A stretch of DNA of 64,000 nt, from contig NC_080068.1 of the NCBI RefSeq assembly GCF_949987535.1, positions 82,299,254 to 82,363,253 on the forward strand, given 5' to 3'. Shown piece by piece: positions 22,620-35,450 of this stretch (positions are counted from its first letter, which is position 1; each line of letters opens with the position of its first letter). Below the pieces are notes generated by a model. The model did not search any database. It had not been told where the DNA came from and was given only the letters and a program-made list of their open reading frames with translations. This stretch comes from Balaenoptera acutorostrata. Its lineage: Eukaryota > Chordata > Mammalia > Artiodactyla > Balaenopteridae. The translations under genes and the position numbers were made by a program.

Positions 22620-25490
22620 ATGAGTACTAAGTTCAGCGTGTCTATTCTTAAGGGCAGATTGTTCTTTATTAAACTTTTTTTGGGGGAGAGGGGTTGCAAG
22701 TATAAATAGAAAGATTGTTTCAGAAGTCCAGAGAAGTCACTACAGTTTAAGACCTCTTAAGTTATATATTCAATGTATGCATGGCAGGCAGTGCTAACCG
22801 TTGTGCCAAAAATCACAAGGAAAGTCTGGCATTTTTGTAAACTAATTTCAGTGCAAGTATCTTTAGCTTTAGAACCTAGGTGACTGGGAAACTGAAATAA
22901 TTTCCCACTAAAAAAACAGTGATGCTCTCTGTGAATCTATCATTCTGTCACATAAAGGACTAAGGGACTCTTCTTGATTTACTCTAGAGAATTTTTTAAA
23001 GTAGTTCCTTTGGAAAAGTGTTCATCTTGCTTAAAGCTACACCTGGTAAATGATGCTCAACAAGGCAAACAGTTTAATTTCATCTAAATTATTCCATGTG
23101 TTAATAGACAAATCACTAAGAGAGGAGAGAGCACTAGATACCATTTTTAAAGAAATATTGGGAAGTACACATTCCACGTATTTGGAAATTTTATTAATGA
23201 GGGAAAGACGAGGACTGAAAGCCTTTGTTATTGTTCTTTTTTTCCCTGTGAATTCAGATATTAGACTTCAACTAAATGCAGCAAATGTTAATTGACTGGC
23301 TTCTGCATGGAAGGTGTTCTTGGATTTAGATACTGGAGATACATAGATAATTAATCTGGGTAACCTTTTTCACAGGATGAGCTCAATGTAAGCAAATGTT
23401 GGCAACACATATAGCAAAGTGGTATGTGCCAAGTCATACAGAATGGAGTGAAAAAGAAGGATCGATTATCTCTGGTTTGGAGGATATGTGACTGAGGACA
23501 TTCTAGGAAACCTGAAGTAAACTCTGAAGGCTTGTTGGGGCTTTAGGAACCATAAGGAGTAATTCAGATCAGACTGTTCCAACTTCGATAGAGTTTTAAT
23601 AGCCTTGAAATTTTGAGGGGTGAGTTTGCTGGGAACCACAGGGGTAAGTGTGTGCATGTGTGTAAGTCTGTGTTAGGGAGAGACAGAGAGAACCACTTTA
23701 GTGACATTTATGCAAAAGACTCTCAGTTATATTTTAAAATGACTTAAAGCATATAAAGTTTGAATCAAATTGGAGTTCGATTTTGGCAACTATAATTCAG
23801 GCTTATACAGCAGGAAGCTAAGAAGTTTTTTCAATATAGTACTCCTATGCTTTAAATAATCAACAGGGTTGCAATGTCTTTATAATTTATATATTTTTAA
23901 ATAGAAAAACAAGATCCTCAGTAAGCAACCCAAACTATTTGTGACACAGATGCTTATCCTCCTTGATTATATTTATATTTTCTATAAAAGGGAGGTTTAC
24001 AGAATTAAAAAAAAAAAAAAAAAGATGCAAAGCACCAGCAATTACTTTGTATTTGAGGTAAGGGAGGAGAGACAGGAGTCATATCCATGTCACTTCTTAC
24101 AAGTGCAGTAGTAAATTTTTCCATATTGGTCTTCATTTCTCTGTCTCCTTTAACCTTGAAACATGTTAGATTTTACTCCTCTGTGGCTTACAAGGAATAA
24201 CATTTATTAGCTGGATATTATGCACAGTTGTTACCATTAATTACTTTGATACTAAATCAGGATAATACTACTCAGCTTAAGATAAATTAAAAGTTGCTTT
24301 GTATTCTGGAGTCTGACTTGTCAAGAGAAAAAAAAAACCTCTCCTATGCTTAAAGAAAACAAACATCTAAACTGAGAATAATCTAATATTGAAGCAAGAC
24401 AAAACACTAAAATGTTATTTTTGGTCTCAATTCAATAGCTTAGATTAGAAAGAACTTATTTTTTACAATAAAGCAAAATAATTTATTTTGTACTATCTAT
24501 ATATTTAGGTATGTCAGCTGCCCATATCTCATGAAATATTAGTATCCCCATGAGACAAAAGAAAATAACACGGAAAATGAATGTGTCAGTACTTGGGTTA
24601 TATATTATTAGTTTAAAAGTTATATCATTTATTTTTTGTAATTGCTAGGTTAGGACAAGATTTTAACTTTAGCCTTCAAGGACGTTAATTCTGAACATAA
24701 AAGGAAAAAAAAACTATGTGTCTCTGTGAGTGCGTATCATTTTGGGAGCTGTCAGACTTTTCTGAAAAGGTAATTAATAATTCATGAAAAATAGAAAACT
24801 CTCTCATCCGTGGGTGTTTGGTCTCAGAGGTGTAGACTGAGGTGTAAGACCAAAAGAAATCTATGGAAACGTATACAGCTACAGGCAGCCTTCCTGCTGA
24901 TCTGGTAACTAACCTGCAGCCCTGAAAAAGACAGGCTTCCTGCCTGCCAGTAACAGGAGACAAAAACCCAAAAGGCAAACAGTTTGTGTGGAAAATAAAG
25001 ACATGGCATTTGAAAATGTTTCTCCTTGTAGGAAGAAATGCTGCATTAAAGGTTAAGTACCTCATAAGACTTGGTATCTCTTATGAATAGAGTCTATATA
25101 TTTTTCTGAACTACATCTGTGGGTTATAAAAATTCTATTTGTTTTTACATAATTACCATTTCTTTTTCCCCTTGTCATCCTCACAGTGAAGCATTTAAAT
25201 AATATAAATAATAATAATAATTAAATACATAATCCAAAACATATTCTACCACACCAATAATATTTTAGAATTCACATTTCATATGTTTTCTATGGATAGA
25301 CATATATATCACATCATATTATCATCTATTTTATGAATATAATCAATTTTGTAGATTTTAAAGATTTTCTTTTCTTTGAACTTTCTCCCAAACTCCTCTC
25401 TAAGATAACAATCTTTATAAATATTTTTGTAGCCTTCTCTCGTCTCCTATCATACAGACCATAGAAAATTTTGGTCATTTTATTCTATGT
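22620..25490. other. Anonymous AT-rich DNA
   Basis: No host exon recognised. The longest frame, on the minus strand at 24685-25065 (126 codons), has no family resemblance, no conserved start context and an AT-driven composition. A (tg)n-like patch lies near 23650 and a poly(A) run at 24007-24022. Confidence 0.5.
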
Positions 25491-25494
25491 GAGG

Positions 25495-27200
25495 TCACGT
25501 TATATGCACTGCCTCCTTGCTTTCTGCCTTCAGCCATGCATCTTTAAATCAACAGATACAGAGATAACCAATTTCATGTAATGATGTTGCTGAACCTCAA
25601 TTTGTTCAACCATTCCACAATTGATGGGATATGCTTAGCTTCTAATGTTTTGTAACTCTACAAAAGATGTTACAATAAAGCTTCTGCAGCAAATATCCTA
25701 AGGTACATGTGCTTATAATTCTGTGGAAGAGACATGACATTTTTAATTGAAATGCATATTGCCAGTTTGCTTTCCAAAAAGACTAAATTTATTAACAAAA
25801 ATTTTCTATGAAATACTAGCTTCTATTTCATCTCAAACATCAGTAGTTATTATTACTCTTTTTAGTTTTTATTAATCTGATAGATGATTAATAGATTATT
25901 TTTGTTAAGTGTTGTTTTCCGTATAGGCTATTGAGTTTGAACCTGATTTCAGTTATTCATTGGTCATTGACTTGGCTCTTTTGTGATGTTCACTCAGTCT
26001 TGTACCTATTTTCATTAGGTTTTTTTTGACCTTTAGTCATCAATTTATAACCAATGTACTATACTATAGATAATTTATCTTATTTGCCTTGTTATTTTCC
26101 CCATTCTCTCAGATGCATTTGATATTGTCTATGATATATTAAAGCACACCACATAATTAATTTCATAGCCAAATATACTTCTTTCTGATTTATTTCTGAC
26201 ATAGAACAGATATGCTTATCCTTAGCTTGTTTTGGCCTAAACGCATACAAATCTTTTATTTATTTATTTTATTGATTTACTATTGGTGTTTATAATTTAT
26301 TTTGTAGTAATAGCCAACATTATTTTATTCTAGATAGCCAGTTTTAGTAACATTATTTATTAAATCAACATTCATTTGTCTCACTGAATTGAAGTTCAAA
26401 CTTTTTAATAAAATGAATTCACAAAAATATTTGCTTCTTTTCTGGATTTTCTACTCTGTTCTACTAATTTAGTTGATTATTTCTATAATAATCTCATACT
26501 TTTTTTTAATTAATTTTTTTGGAGTATAGTTGATTTACAATGTTGTGTTAGTTTCTGCTGTACAGCAAAGTGAATCAGTTACAACCTCATACTCTTGATT
26601 ACAGTAACTTTATAGTATATTTTAACAATTGGTAAGGCAAAGTACTTATGATTATTTTATTTTTATAATGTTCTTATCTATATTTAAACATTTATTTTGT
26701 TCACATTTACTTTATGTTGATTTTATCCAATTCCCCATTTCCTTTTCTACCATAAATATTGAGACTCAATTATAATCATATTAAAATTCTATATTAATTT
26801 TGGGAGGATTGTCACTTGTCTTTCTGTCAAGAATAGGACAGGTCTTTCTATTTTCAATGTTTATGTTTTCTAGTAGTAAAGAATATCTGACATCAAAGAT
26901 CCTGTTTGTTCTTTCTAATTAATTTAGACTTTTACATCATTTGGTTATGGACTATTTGTAAAAATTGATATATGTTTTGGAAGCCAGATGAAATGCTAAA
27001 ATCTTTTTTATTGTCACCTACAATTCTTTCACATTTCATTCAGGACTTTTGCAATTTTTACATTATCAATTCTTGGATATATCATCAAACTACAGAAGAT
27101 TTCCTGTATTGAAGTAGCTTTTTGGTATGTGATGTCGACTTGAAACTCATTTCTTCATCAAAAACATAAACACACACACACTCTTTTTTTTTTTCCTTTC
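25495..27200 (-). repeat. Old L1M LINE, minus strand
   Basis: Reverse-strand ORF2/3' UTR landmarks: 'ttccacaattgatgggatat' (25614), 'ttgccagtttgctttccaaa' (25759), 'attaatctgatagatga' (25869), 'gttctactaatttagttgat' (26458), 'cttgattacagtaactttat' (26595) and 'gtaaggcaaagta' (26630). Strongly diverged, so much older than the L1s at 17.1 and 49.4 kb. Interrupted by a short younger L1 at 26501. Edges are approximate. Confidence 0.65.
26501..26582 (-). mobile_element. Very short 5'-truncated L1 3' end, minus strand
   Basis: Only the last 80 bp or so of an L1 of the laurasiatherian type: poly(T), then 'gtatagttgatttacaatgt' and 'ctgctgtacagcaaagtgaa'. Target duplication 'aatctcatact' at 26490-26500 and 'aacctcatact' at 26583-26593. 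Inserted in the old L1M. Confidence 0.8.
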
Positions 27201-28895
27201 TGGTAGATTTTAGATGTTAATTTTTTCCTTTAATAGTTTTTCTCCTTATTTAACCTCCTTGACTCTCTGCGATCCCATTTAGTTTGTAATATAGGAAATG
27301 TTAGTTGCAAGATAATTTTTTTCCCTAAAATTTCAACCTAAAGGGTATTGATCTTTTCAAATCCAAGAGTGGAGAATTCCACGCTGACTTAGAGGATCTG
27401 AGCTTTGTAGGTCATGTTGTCTTCCCACTCATATTTAGTTTTGTTCTAGCTCTCTGCATCTCCAGTCCAGGTTTACTTCTGGAGCTCATGGTTTTCACAG
27501 CAAACACAGCAGACCCAACTTCGCACATTTATCTTAATGCTGTAACTTCCAAAGAAACAGGCTATTGAAGGTAAACTTGATGCTAACCTTGTGCTCAGAA
27601 TTCTTCCCCTTTGTTTATATCTAATCAAAATGGTGCTCCATTTACATTTAACATAAAGTCCACACTTCTTCCCAATGCTGTAACAGCCCTGCTTCTTTGT
27701 TTAGCAAGAAAACTATATTTGCTGGCCATTCTTCCTTGTCCAAGTAAGAAATAAATTTAATTTGTGTTTTTTTCAGATGGGTGTGAATTATGATTACTTT
27801 GAACAAAGCTAATAACCTCAAATACAGCCCTCCACTCTAAATCCCATGGACTTTTTGGAATTCTTAAACTTTATTAAACTTTGCAACAGTTTTCAGAACC
27901 ATATTGTCTAAATATATTACTTTTTAATTGTCTTGAGCAAAATTTTTAAATGGGAAGAGTGCAATTTTAGTAAAATCTTTGGATTTTGTTCTCTCTTTCC
28001 CTATTCTCCTATTGACACATTTACTGCTCACACTGTCTCTATCGGCTCTGTTCACATCCTCAAATGTACCAAAATGTTTCAATAAAGTCTGCTGCTTTTC
28101 CCATAAGCTCAACTCCTCCACACTCCATGCTCTCCAAAATAAATCTATGTCCTGTGCTCTGCTCCAGTAAAGCTCTTGAAAGCAACACAAGATAATCTGA
28201 CAAACATTCGAACCAGGACATATTAAACAAACAAGGATAAATACTAGAAATACCCTATGGAAATTAAAAGCTAAATGACTGACTCTGAATATCAAATAAA
28301 AAATTCATATACTTCTTCATGTTGAGTAAAATGTAGTTAATTGCACAGAGATCATTATTTGTGATGTGTGTGTGTGTGTGTGAAGAATCCTGTATAAAGT
28401 GGCTTAAAGCATATTTGTTTTGTTTAGTAAATTTAAATCTTCAAAAGAAAAGCTGTCTATCCCTTAAATATCATAATTATACAGTGGAAAGAGGAGAACT
28501 GGATCATTAAGTTATGAGTCAGCCATGGACACAGAGATTTTTTTCATTGCATTTATTGGGGAAGAGAATTCAGTCAACTCCTTGTGAGAGAGAGAGATAT
28601 AATACAGCTCACTAAGACAAGCCATGAGTAGGGTGGGAGTACGTGGAATAGAAAAAGCTAGTACATCAAAATGCTAAGAAGAAAATTATACTCTTTTCTC
28701 TGTGTGGCTGGAAAGCATAAATAATGATTAAAGCATCATTAATTTCCTCCAAACATTAAGTGTTAAAAAGATATTAAACTTTGGAGGCAGTAAATGGTTT
28801 TCTTTGTTTCCTGTAGTTAAATCTATTTTGATGAGTTTGAGGAAGCCAATCTTTGACAGTGCATTTCCCAGTAAAGCAAAGTGGTAAATTGGAGA
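27201..28895. other. Anonymous AT-rich DNA with a short (TG)n
   Basis: No gene seen. The 123-codon minus-strand frame at 27924-28295 shows no recognisable domain. A (tg)n microsatellite of about seven units starts near 28368. Confidence 0.5.
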
Positions 28896-28899
28896 ACTG

Positions 28900-29080
28900 G
28901 AATTACTATTAGAAAACTAGTGTTGAGATTCCAGCTCTGTTAATTACAGATTATGTGATCTTGAGTGTAGATAATTGCTCAGCGCTTCTATTTCCTCAGG
29001 CATAAAATAGTTAGGTTGCTGCTGCTACTGCTTACCTCACTATGTTGTTCAAAATTACATTAAATGAAGTATGACAACAG
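28900..29080 (+). repeat. MIR SINE, plus strand
   Basis: Contains 'gagattccagctctgttaat', 'tgtgatcttgagtgtag', 'cttctatttcctcaggcata' and a following 'acctcactatgttgttca'. This is a sense-strand MIR from the core to near the tail. Confidence 0.7.
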
Positions 29081-29207
29081 CCCTACCTCAATAGTGGTAT
29101 CTTACAATTGCTATATTTATTGAAAATAGTATATGTGATGAAGACCTTTAGCACAACATTTACCATGTATGAAAGATTACTCTGAAAGCACAGAGCTTAA
29201 AAAGTAC

Positions 29208-29678
29208 TGTGGTGGACAGATTTTAAGATGTCCTTCATGATCATTAACTCCTAATATCCACAGTCTTCTGTAATTCCCTCCCTGAAACATGGTGGGCAAG
29301 GTCTGTGACTTGCTTCTAACTGATGGGATATGACAAAGGTGATGGTATGTCACTTTCATAATTATTTTATGTCAAAGAAAACTCTGTCTAGCTAACAGAC
29401 TCACTCTAGAATCTATGCCTCCATTGCTGGCTTCAAAGAAGCAAATTACCATGAATTCTCCAGCCTCAAGGTAGTGAACTTTGCCAACAACCTGACCCAT
29501 CCCTACTTGAACCTTCAGATAAGTACCACTCCTGACCATCACCTTTGCTTGCAGCCTTGCAGGGAACTCAGTTAAACCATGCTCAGAATTCCTACCCTCA
29601 GGAACTGAGGGTGTAAATGTGTGTTATTTTAAGCCATTAAATTTGTGGGAATTTGTTATGCAGCATAGAAAACTAACA
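29208..29678 (+). repeat. MLT1-type (MaLR) LTR, plus strand
   Basis: Starts 'tgtggtggacagattttaag' and ends 'agcatagaaaactaaca', with 'tattttaagccattaaattt' just before the end, a strong MaLR 3' landmark. Solo LTR, diverged. Total length about 470 bp. Confidence 0.65.
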
Positions 29679-30745
29679 TTGGGAGCACTTCTCTCCAATG
29701 GGCTAGAGAACATCTCTTAACAATTGTTTTAGTTGTGCTTTAGCTCTGTGTCAGTCGTGAACATTCACACTAAAGGAGTGGTATATTTATCTATTAGCTA
29801 GAAAATATACCAAAAAAATCAACAAAAGTAACTGAGTGCAGGCTCTTGGCTGGGGAGTTAAATAGGAAAAATTGATTTTAGTTTTGAGGGTATACTTTGT
29901 AGAATATAGACAGTAGCAGTAAAAGAAAATTCAGCAGTGTCTGGGAGTGGAAATGAGGGTCACTACTTATATTTCATAAGATGGACAACCAAAAGTAGGT
30001 CATGCTGGCATTCTTCTCCCTATGATTACAGTTTTAATAACTAGTAAAAAGTTATTTCACTATTGAGATATAATTCTTTATCTCCTCACCTAGATTAGTG
30101 ACAGAAAGCTACAAGGGGCTATCAGGATTTTAAGTGATTTATAAATATTTGATTAAATCTAATACACAATTATCAAGCAGCTACTAACATTATAAACTAC
30201 CACAATACATTAGGAGCTTAGAGATTACATGTTAATAACAGCTTAATGTCACCCCCTCGGTGAAGCTGTATGTGGCTATCCAATGCGATCTGTTCTCTAT
30301 CAAGGACAATATTCTATGTTTTATTTGTATGGATTATATAAGCACTTTTCCATCATCACCTGAACTTTGACATTTTCTTATTAAAGTTTTATTTTTCTGC
30401 CCTTCATTCCCCATTATAAGAATGAAATCTCCATGAAAGAAGAGACCTAGTCTACCCGGCTCAAGTAGATGAATAAAGAAATAATCACACAGATAAATGG
30501 AGCATGGAATCTGCCCCAAAGTGAATTACAAATAGACAGGGACGGTGGTTTAAAGGATGGAGTGATTACAACCAGTGTTATTAGTGGGAAAAGCACTAAG
30601 GTTTTCTGACATTTTGGAAACACTGTCCACACTTCTCACACGTCCAGACCCTGTATGTTAACTAAGTTCTAGCATACATTCCAACTTTATACAAAAGTTT
30701 TATGAAGACACTTCCACTCCTCTCCTCACCTTTCCACTGATATGT
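29679..30745. other. Anonymous DNA, small L2-like patch
   Basis: Around 30385-30460 the text 'ctgcccttcattcccc' to 'gaatgaaatctccatgaaag' resembles a sense L2 3' end. Nothing else is assignable. Confidence 0.45.
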
Positions 30746-30749
30746 TTCT

Positions 30750-31150
30750 TTTATTGTTTATTCTGCAAATATTTATGGGATGCCTTCTTTGTCCTAGGCA
30801 TTGTTTTAGGTTCTGGAGACATATCAATAAGCATGGGGCAAAGACGTACTGCATGACACCACACAAATGAACATGTAACTGTGAACAGTGATGAACATTA
30901 AGAAAAAAAGATCCTAGGAGTTCACAACCTGGGAATAGGGGGAATTAAGTGACTCTTAGGCTAGGATGTCAAGAAAGACTTTTTTGATGAAATTGGGCAT
31001 TTGAGCCAACATCTGAAGGATGAGCTGGAGTTAATGGAGGTAAAGGCTGGGAGCAGGATTTAATGGACATTCTGGGCAATGAGATCAGCACATCCAGAGG
31101 TTGGGATGTGGGTGTGAACTTGAAGAACTAAGAGGAAAGTTGGCATGGGG
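30750..31150 (-). repeat. L2 LINE copy, minus strand
   Basis: Begins 'tctgcaaatatttatgggat' and 'cctaggcattgttttaggtt', and continues with 'catttgagccaacatctgaa' and 'gggagcaggatttaatgga', the reverse-strand L2 order. Confidence 0.65.
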
Positions 31151-31356
31151 AGGGGATAAATAGCAGAAATATACTTTTCTGTCGTTTATCATGTCCTTTG
31201 TGCTTTCTGTGTTTCAATTAACACATTTTTCCTTACTCTGATATTAGAAATACTTCAGTGTTTTATTCTAAAAAAAGTTTCACACTTTTTTTTTTGAAAC
31301 ATATAGGTCATTTTACTCCTCCGAAATGGATTTTAAATCTGGCACGAAGAAGTAAC

Positions 31357-31630
31357 TTTTTTTTTTTTTTATTAACTTGAGATGGAATTTATTCTAAGCT
31401 ACACATTTCCAGGTGTCTTGAAGTCCTCCCCTCCCCAAAGCAAGGCAACGTGTTCTTTTTTGGTGATTACTGGATTCATAAAATTCAAAATCAGGGCACT
31501 TACTTACCCTCAGTCCTGGCTTTCCCAGATCAACTTTGCTCAGCCACAGCCTACACCAGGTGGTCCTTTGGGGCCACTACAATGCAGTCTGTTTTCTTGA
31601 GTCAAAGACAATGACAGTCTTCCAGCCAGG
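31357..31630 (-). pseudogene. Possible processed-transcript 3' end (retrocopy), minus strand
   Basis: On the minus strand the block ends with 'agaataaattcc' and a second 'aataaa' leading straight into an A-tract of about 13 bases (plus strand 31358-31371). Double polyadenylation-signal-like motifs plus an A-tract suggest a reverse-transcribed mRNA tail. No coding frame or parent gene was identified. Target duplications were not found. Confidence 0.3.
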
Positions 31631-31639
31631 GTGGTGGTG

Positions 31640-33330
31640 GGTTTTTAAAAATTTTTTTTTGATAAGGGACACTAGTTTTTCCAGTGTCATTTATTGATGA
31701 GTACATCTTTTATCCTGATTTGCAATGCCATCTCTGACATATATGTACATATATATGTATATATATAAACATCTATATTTAGATATGTTTCTAGAGTTTC
31801 TGTTTAATTCCAATGGCCATTCCATTGTACACAATTGTTCTAAAACTACTTCTTATTTATTTAAGTTTAGACTGAATCTTGATATTTTGTTAGACAGATT
31901 TTCTCATTTATTCTTTTTCAAAATTGCCTTGACTGAGAAGATCTTCACAAGTACATTTAAGAATAATTTGTCTCTAGTAGTTTTGTCACTTAGGGACTGC
32001 ATTGTTCATCTTCCTGTGGGCCCAGTGAGTCTGGAATTGGACTCCATCCTTAAAACAACAGCTTACTTTGCCATAAAAAGCTCTATTTAAATGATAAACA
32101 ATTTATATTGCAGAGACAAAACATGTATGCTTTTAAAATACGTGGTGATTTTTAACAAAAATAACTTATACACTGATATACAAAGAAACCTCAATAATTA
32201 CCAAAAACTATACATTTTAGAAGTCATATTCCTGATTAAAATTAAGAGGATAGGTTTAAGCATTTTGGATCTTTACTTTTTTATATAGATAACTGAATCA
32301 GAGCTTCATGTTATATAGATGATCTTTTTGTGATTTTGATGGGACAACTTTGAATTTATGGAGAAAAATAGACATTCTTATGATATTGAAAATTCCCCTA
32401 TATATTATAAAAGCAATGTATCTCTACATTTCTCTGTTTATTTTTAAATCTTTCAATTACGTTTTGTATTATTCTCCATGGAAGGTCTTTATACATGTTT
32501 TGCTACTTTTATTCCTTAGTACTTCATATTTTTGGTTGATATATCTAAGAACATTTTACTGACTAATTATTTCTTGCTAATGTGTTAGGAATGCAGTTGA
32601 ATTTTTTCGGTTCATCTTGTTCATTTAACTTGCTGAACACTTTTGTTCATTCTAATTAGGGTATATATAAGACTTCATTGATCAAATTTGCTGGGATTTT
32701 GTCTATTACAATAATCTTTTAATGTTTTGTTTTATACATTGTGGTACTTTGTTCTTACTTCTTATGATTTCAATTGCTAGTAAACTCTTTTTGTTCACTG
32801 ACCTTCTTAATCTTCATATATGTATATATTTTTTCTTCATATATATATATCTTTAGTTCATTTTATCAATGGTCTATAACTTCAGGGTTTTTTAAAAATT
32901 TATTATTTGCTTTGAGTAACTTTTCTCTTTCTTTTGCTTCCAGTTGGTTTGCTTTCTTATGTCTTTTCTAAACACTATTCAACTGAATTTTGGTTTTTGT
33001 TCAGCTTAATAATCGTGCAGTGATTTTTCACACATTTGTATTTGGTTTGTTTTAAAAATCTGATTGGGTTGACCATTTTACATTTATTATTCTTTTTATT
33101 ACTATTATTATTATTATTACAGATTTTGCTTTATCTTAATTTCATTGGATTTTTGGAAATATTTTAAGTTCAAATTTATTTTTATTTTCTGGATTGAATG
33201 TGATGCATCCAACTTTCGTCAGTTTTGTGTGCATTTGTTGTGTGTGTGTGGTTAGCCTTAGAATTTTAACTTTACACTTGGCCTAAAAAAATTTAAACTA
33301 ACTAAAATTTATATCCTGAAGTTTTTATAA
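31640..33330 (-). repeat. Old L1M LINE, minus strand
   Basis: Reverse-strand ORF2 landmarks include 'gacactagtttttccagtgt' (31667), 'ctttttcaaaattgcc' (31912), 'ttgaaaattcccctatatat' (32383), 'ttgctaatgtgttaggaatg' (32574), 'ttaacttgctgaacactttt' (32626) and 'ttgctgggattttgtctatt' (32687). Highly diverged. It accounts for the run of AT-rich plus-strand frames here, including 31725-32090, which are reversed-L1 shadows. Confidence 0.6.
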
Positions 33331-33343
33331 AGCAACATAGATT

Positions 33344-33636
33344 TTTTTTTTTAATTATTTATTTATTTATTTTTGGCTGTGTTGGGTCTTCGTTTCTGTA
33401 CGAGGGCTTTCTCCAGTTGCGGCAAGTGGGGGCCACTCTTCATCGCGGTGCGCGGGCCTCTCACTATCGCGGCCTCTCTTGTTGCGGAGCACAGGATCCA
33501 GACGCGCAGGCTCAGTAGTTGTGGCTCAGGGGCCTAGTTGCTCCGCGGCATGTGGGATCTTCCCAGATCAGGGCTCGAACCCGTGTCCCCTGCATTGGCA
33601 GGCAGATTCTCAACCACTGCGCCACCAGGGAAGCCC
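33344..33636 (-). mobile_element. CHR-type SINE (cetacean), minus strand
   Basis: Reversed CHR: poly(T)/(TTTA)n left end, 'ggctgtgttgggtcttcgtt' body start, reversed box B 'ggctcgaacccgtgt' and terminal 'accagggaagcccc'. Candidate target duplication 'catagat' at 33336-33342 and 33637-33643, possibly extended through T-rich sequence. Confidence 0.92.
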
Positions 33637-33644
33637 CATAGATG

Positions 33645-34090
33645 GTTTTTAATCGTTACCTCCTGTGCAGAGCTGCATTGTGAAAGGGCAATGGTGGCTC
33701 TGAATCCATGAGCTGGAGGATACCTCAACTTGACCTGAATAAGTTTCTCTAGGGTAAACTTGGGCTCTGATGATATGGCCATGTTCTTGATTTTTTAAAG
33801 GCAGTAATTTTGAGAGCACAGACAATGGTCATGCATGGCAGTGAGGGATGACCTATCCTTCTTCACTCCTTGAATGACCTGAACAGATTCTACTGCATTA
33901 GGTCCAATACAGACCAGAGGTGCAGCAGCAGCCAGATGTCCTGACTCCAGTGTTGTATTTTAGCACCATAACAGTGGCAAATGGAAGATCTTCCTCAGAT
34001 TGGAATTGATAAAAGAGTTGGCCATCACTAATGGGTCATTGTCCAGGCACAAAGTGAGAGCTGCCAGAAATCACTCTCAGTATAAATAAC
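33645..34090 (-). pseudogene. Unidentified pseudogene-like reading frame, minus strand
   Basis: In one minus-strand frame about 140 codons are open apart from two stops. It includes LCLDNDPLVMANSFINSN near 34050-34000 and, further on, MAISSEPKFTLEKLIQ at about 33780-33735. Amino-acid use is less AT-driven than in neighbouring chance frames. I do not recognise the family. It lies directly against the reversed SINE, and its last segment (33534-33782) reads through into it. It may be a decayed retrocopy or chance. Confidence 0.25.
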
Positions 34091-34094
34091 TATC

Positions 34095-35345
34095 AAAAAA
34101 ATAGGCATTTTTGCTAGTTGAATCAGGATGGCAGAGTGGGAAACTTAATCCATTTTAATTAGAAAATTCCAAGGTTATTTCTTACTACAAGATGATAAAG
34201 TGAGACAAACTGCTGCACGCTTCCTTGTCTCCTATAAGAAATCTCAAATACTGGCCTAGCATTTTCAAAACTGGTGACTAACAATCTAACTGAAGGTTAC
34301 TCTTTATTGGGCTCCATTCTCAAATAGCTTAAATGCCTTTCCTCTTGACCCTCACTACTCTAATCATTACTATTGGCATTAAAGTTTTATACCAGACTAG
34401 ATTCTTGCAATACAGTCTGGTGTGTTCTTTGATACTCTTTTTCTGTGCCATATCATCATGCAGATTTGCTTCCTTGAATTTCCTTTTACTGTCTTTTGAT
34501 GTTCCTTATGAAAATATTTTTCTTCCTCGGCCATGCCATAAATCTAAAATTATTACTCCCTCTGTTATTGTTTAATGTTTAACACTAATAAAAATGCTAC
34601 TTAACATTTACACAAAAGTTCATATTTTTAAAGTGCTTTATAAAGACTATTACTCAGGTGTTTTTTAATTAGAGTATTTTTAGAGGCAATTTATATGAAT
34701 ATTCAGATGTTATGAACGTGAAGCTAAAGCCCTGCTCCTGTGATGATTTGGAATTTAGATATGTAATACACAGAAATAGGAAAGTGCTGATCTGGCAATC
34801 ACAAATAAAAAAGAAGGATTTATAGTACTTTATTGAAGTCAGTAAAATGCTCATATCTATAATTTACTTATTTATTTATAATTTGGATAGATTATTTTTA
34901 TAGAGGACAATGTCTCTAAAATAGGTTTTTAAACCACTTGAGTCTCTCCTTATTAATATAACATTCATTAAACTGAGACTTTTTTTTAAAATTGAGAGCA
35001 AGCTTCAGTTTGATTTAAAGCCAGAATTTGTTACTTAAGGTTTCAGGCTGTTGTTGTGTTTTAGCTTAGTTCATTATGGGTGTGTTTTAATTTAAATTAC
35101 TCTGGTAGAGAAAATGTTCTATTGTCCTATTCAGATATTCTTAGGTATTCTGAAAATAAAATTCATTGCCTTACACAATGCACTCCAATTCTCATCAATA
35201 AATGCAAAGAATATGTTTGAGCTGTTAATAATTCTATCTTTGGTTTTGCCATCACAGCTCTCAAGAATTAGTAATCCTATGCATCTTCCGAAAGCTTTTG
35301 TACCACAAGAGAATTTCTGTATAGGGAATAAATATAAAGTAAAAT
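34095..35345. other. Anonymous AT-rich DNA
   Basis: No gene or recognisable repeat. Frames at 34333-34575 and 35114-35416 have no known domain. Confidence 0.5.
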
Positions 35346-35349
35346 TATT

Positions 35350-35450
35350 TCTTCATGCCTGTACTGAGAGTAGGGATGATGTCTCATTATTCTTTGATTC
35401 CCTGATGATTAAATAGTCATTGGCATATATTAGGTACTCAGTAAATGTCT
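35350..35450 (+). repeat. L2 LINE 3' terminus, plus strand
   Basis: 'gagagtagggatgatgtctc' then 'cattggcatatattaggtac' and 'tcagtaaatgtctgtggg' follow the terminal L2 order (usual: gggcagggac, tggcacatagtaggcgc, tcaataaatatttgttg). Confidence 0.65.

Noticed and set aside
24685..25065. 126-codon minus-strand open frame, the longest outside the transposons apart from those explained
   Set aside because: No recognisable domain, AT-driven composition and no splice or promoter context. Plausible by chance in 64 kb.
27924..28295. 123-codon minus-strand open frame
   Set aside because: No family resemblance; the opposite strand is also open over part of it. Treated as chance.
31725..32090. 121-codon plus-strand open frame
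   Set aside because: Lies in reversed L1M sequence, so it is an antisense shadow.
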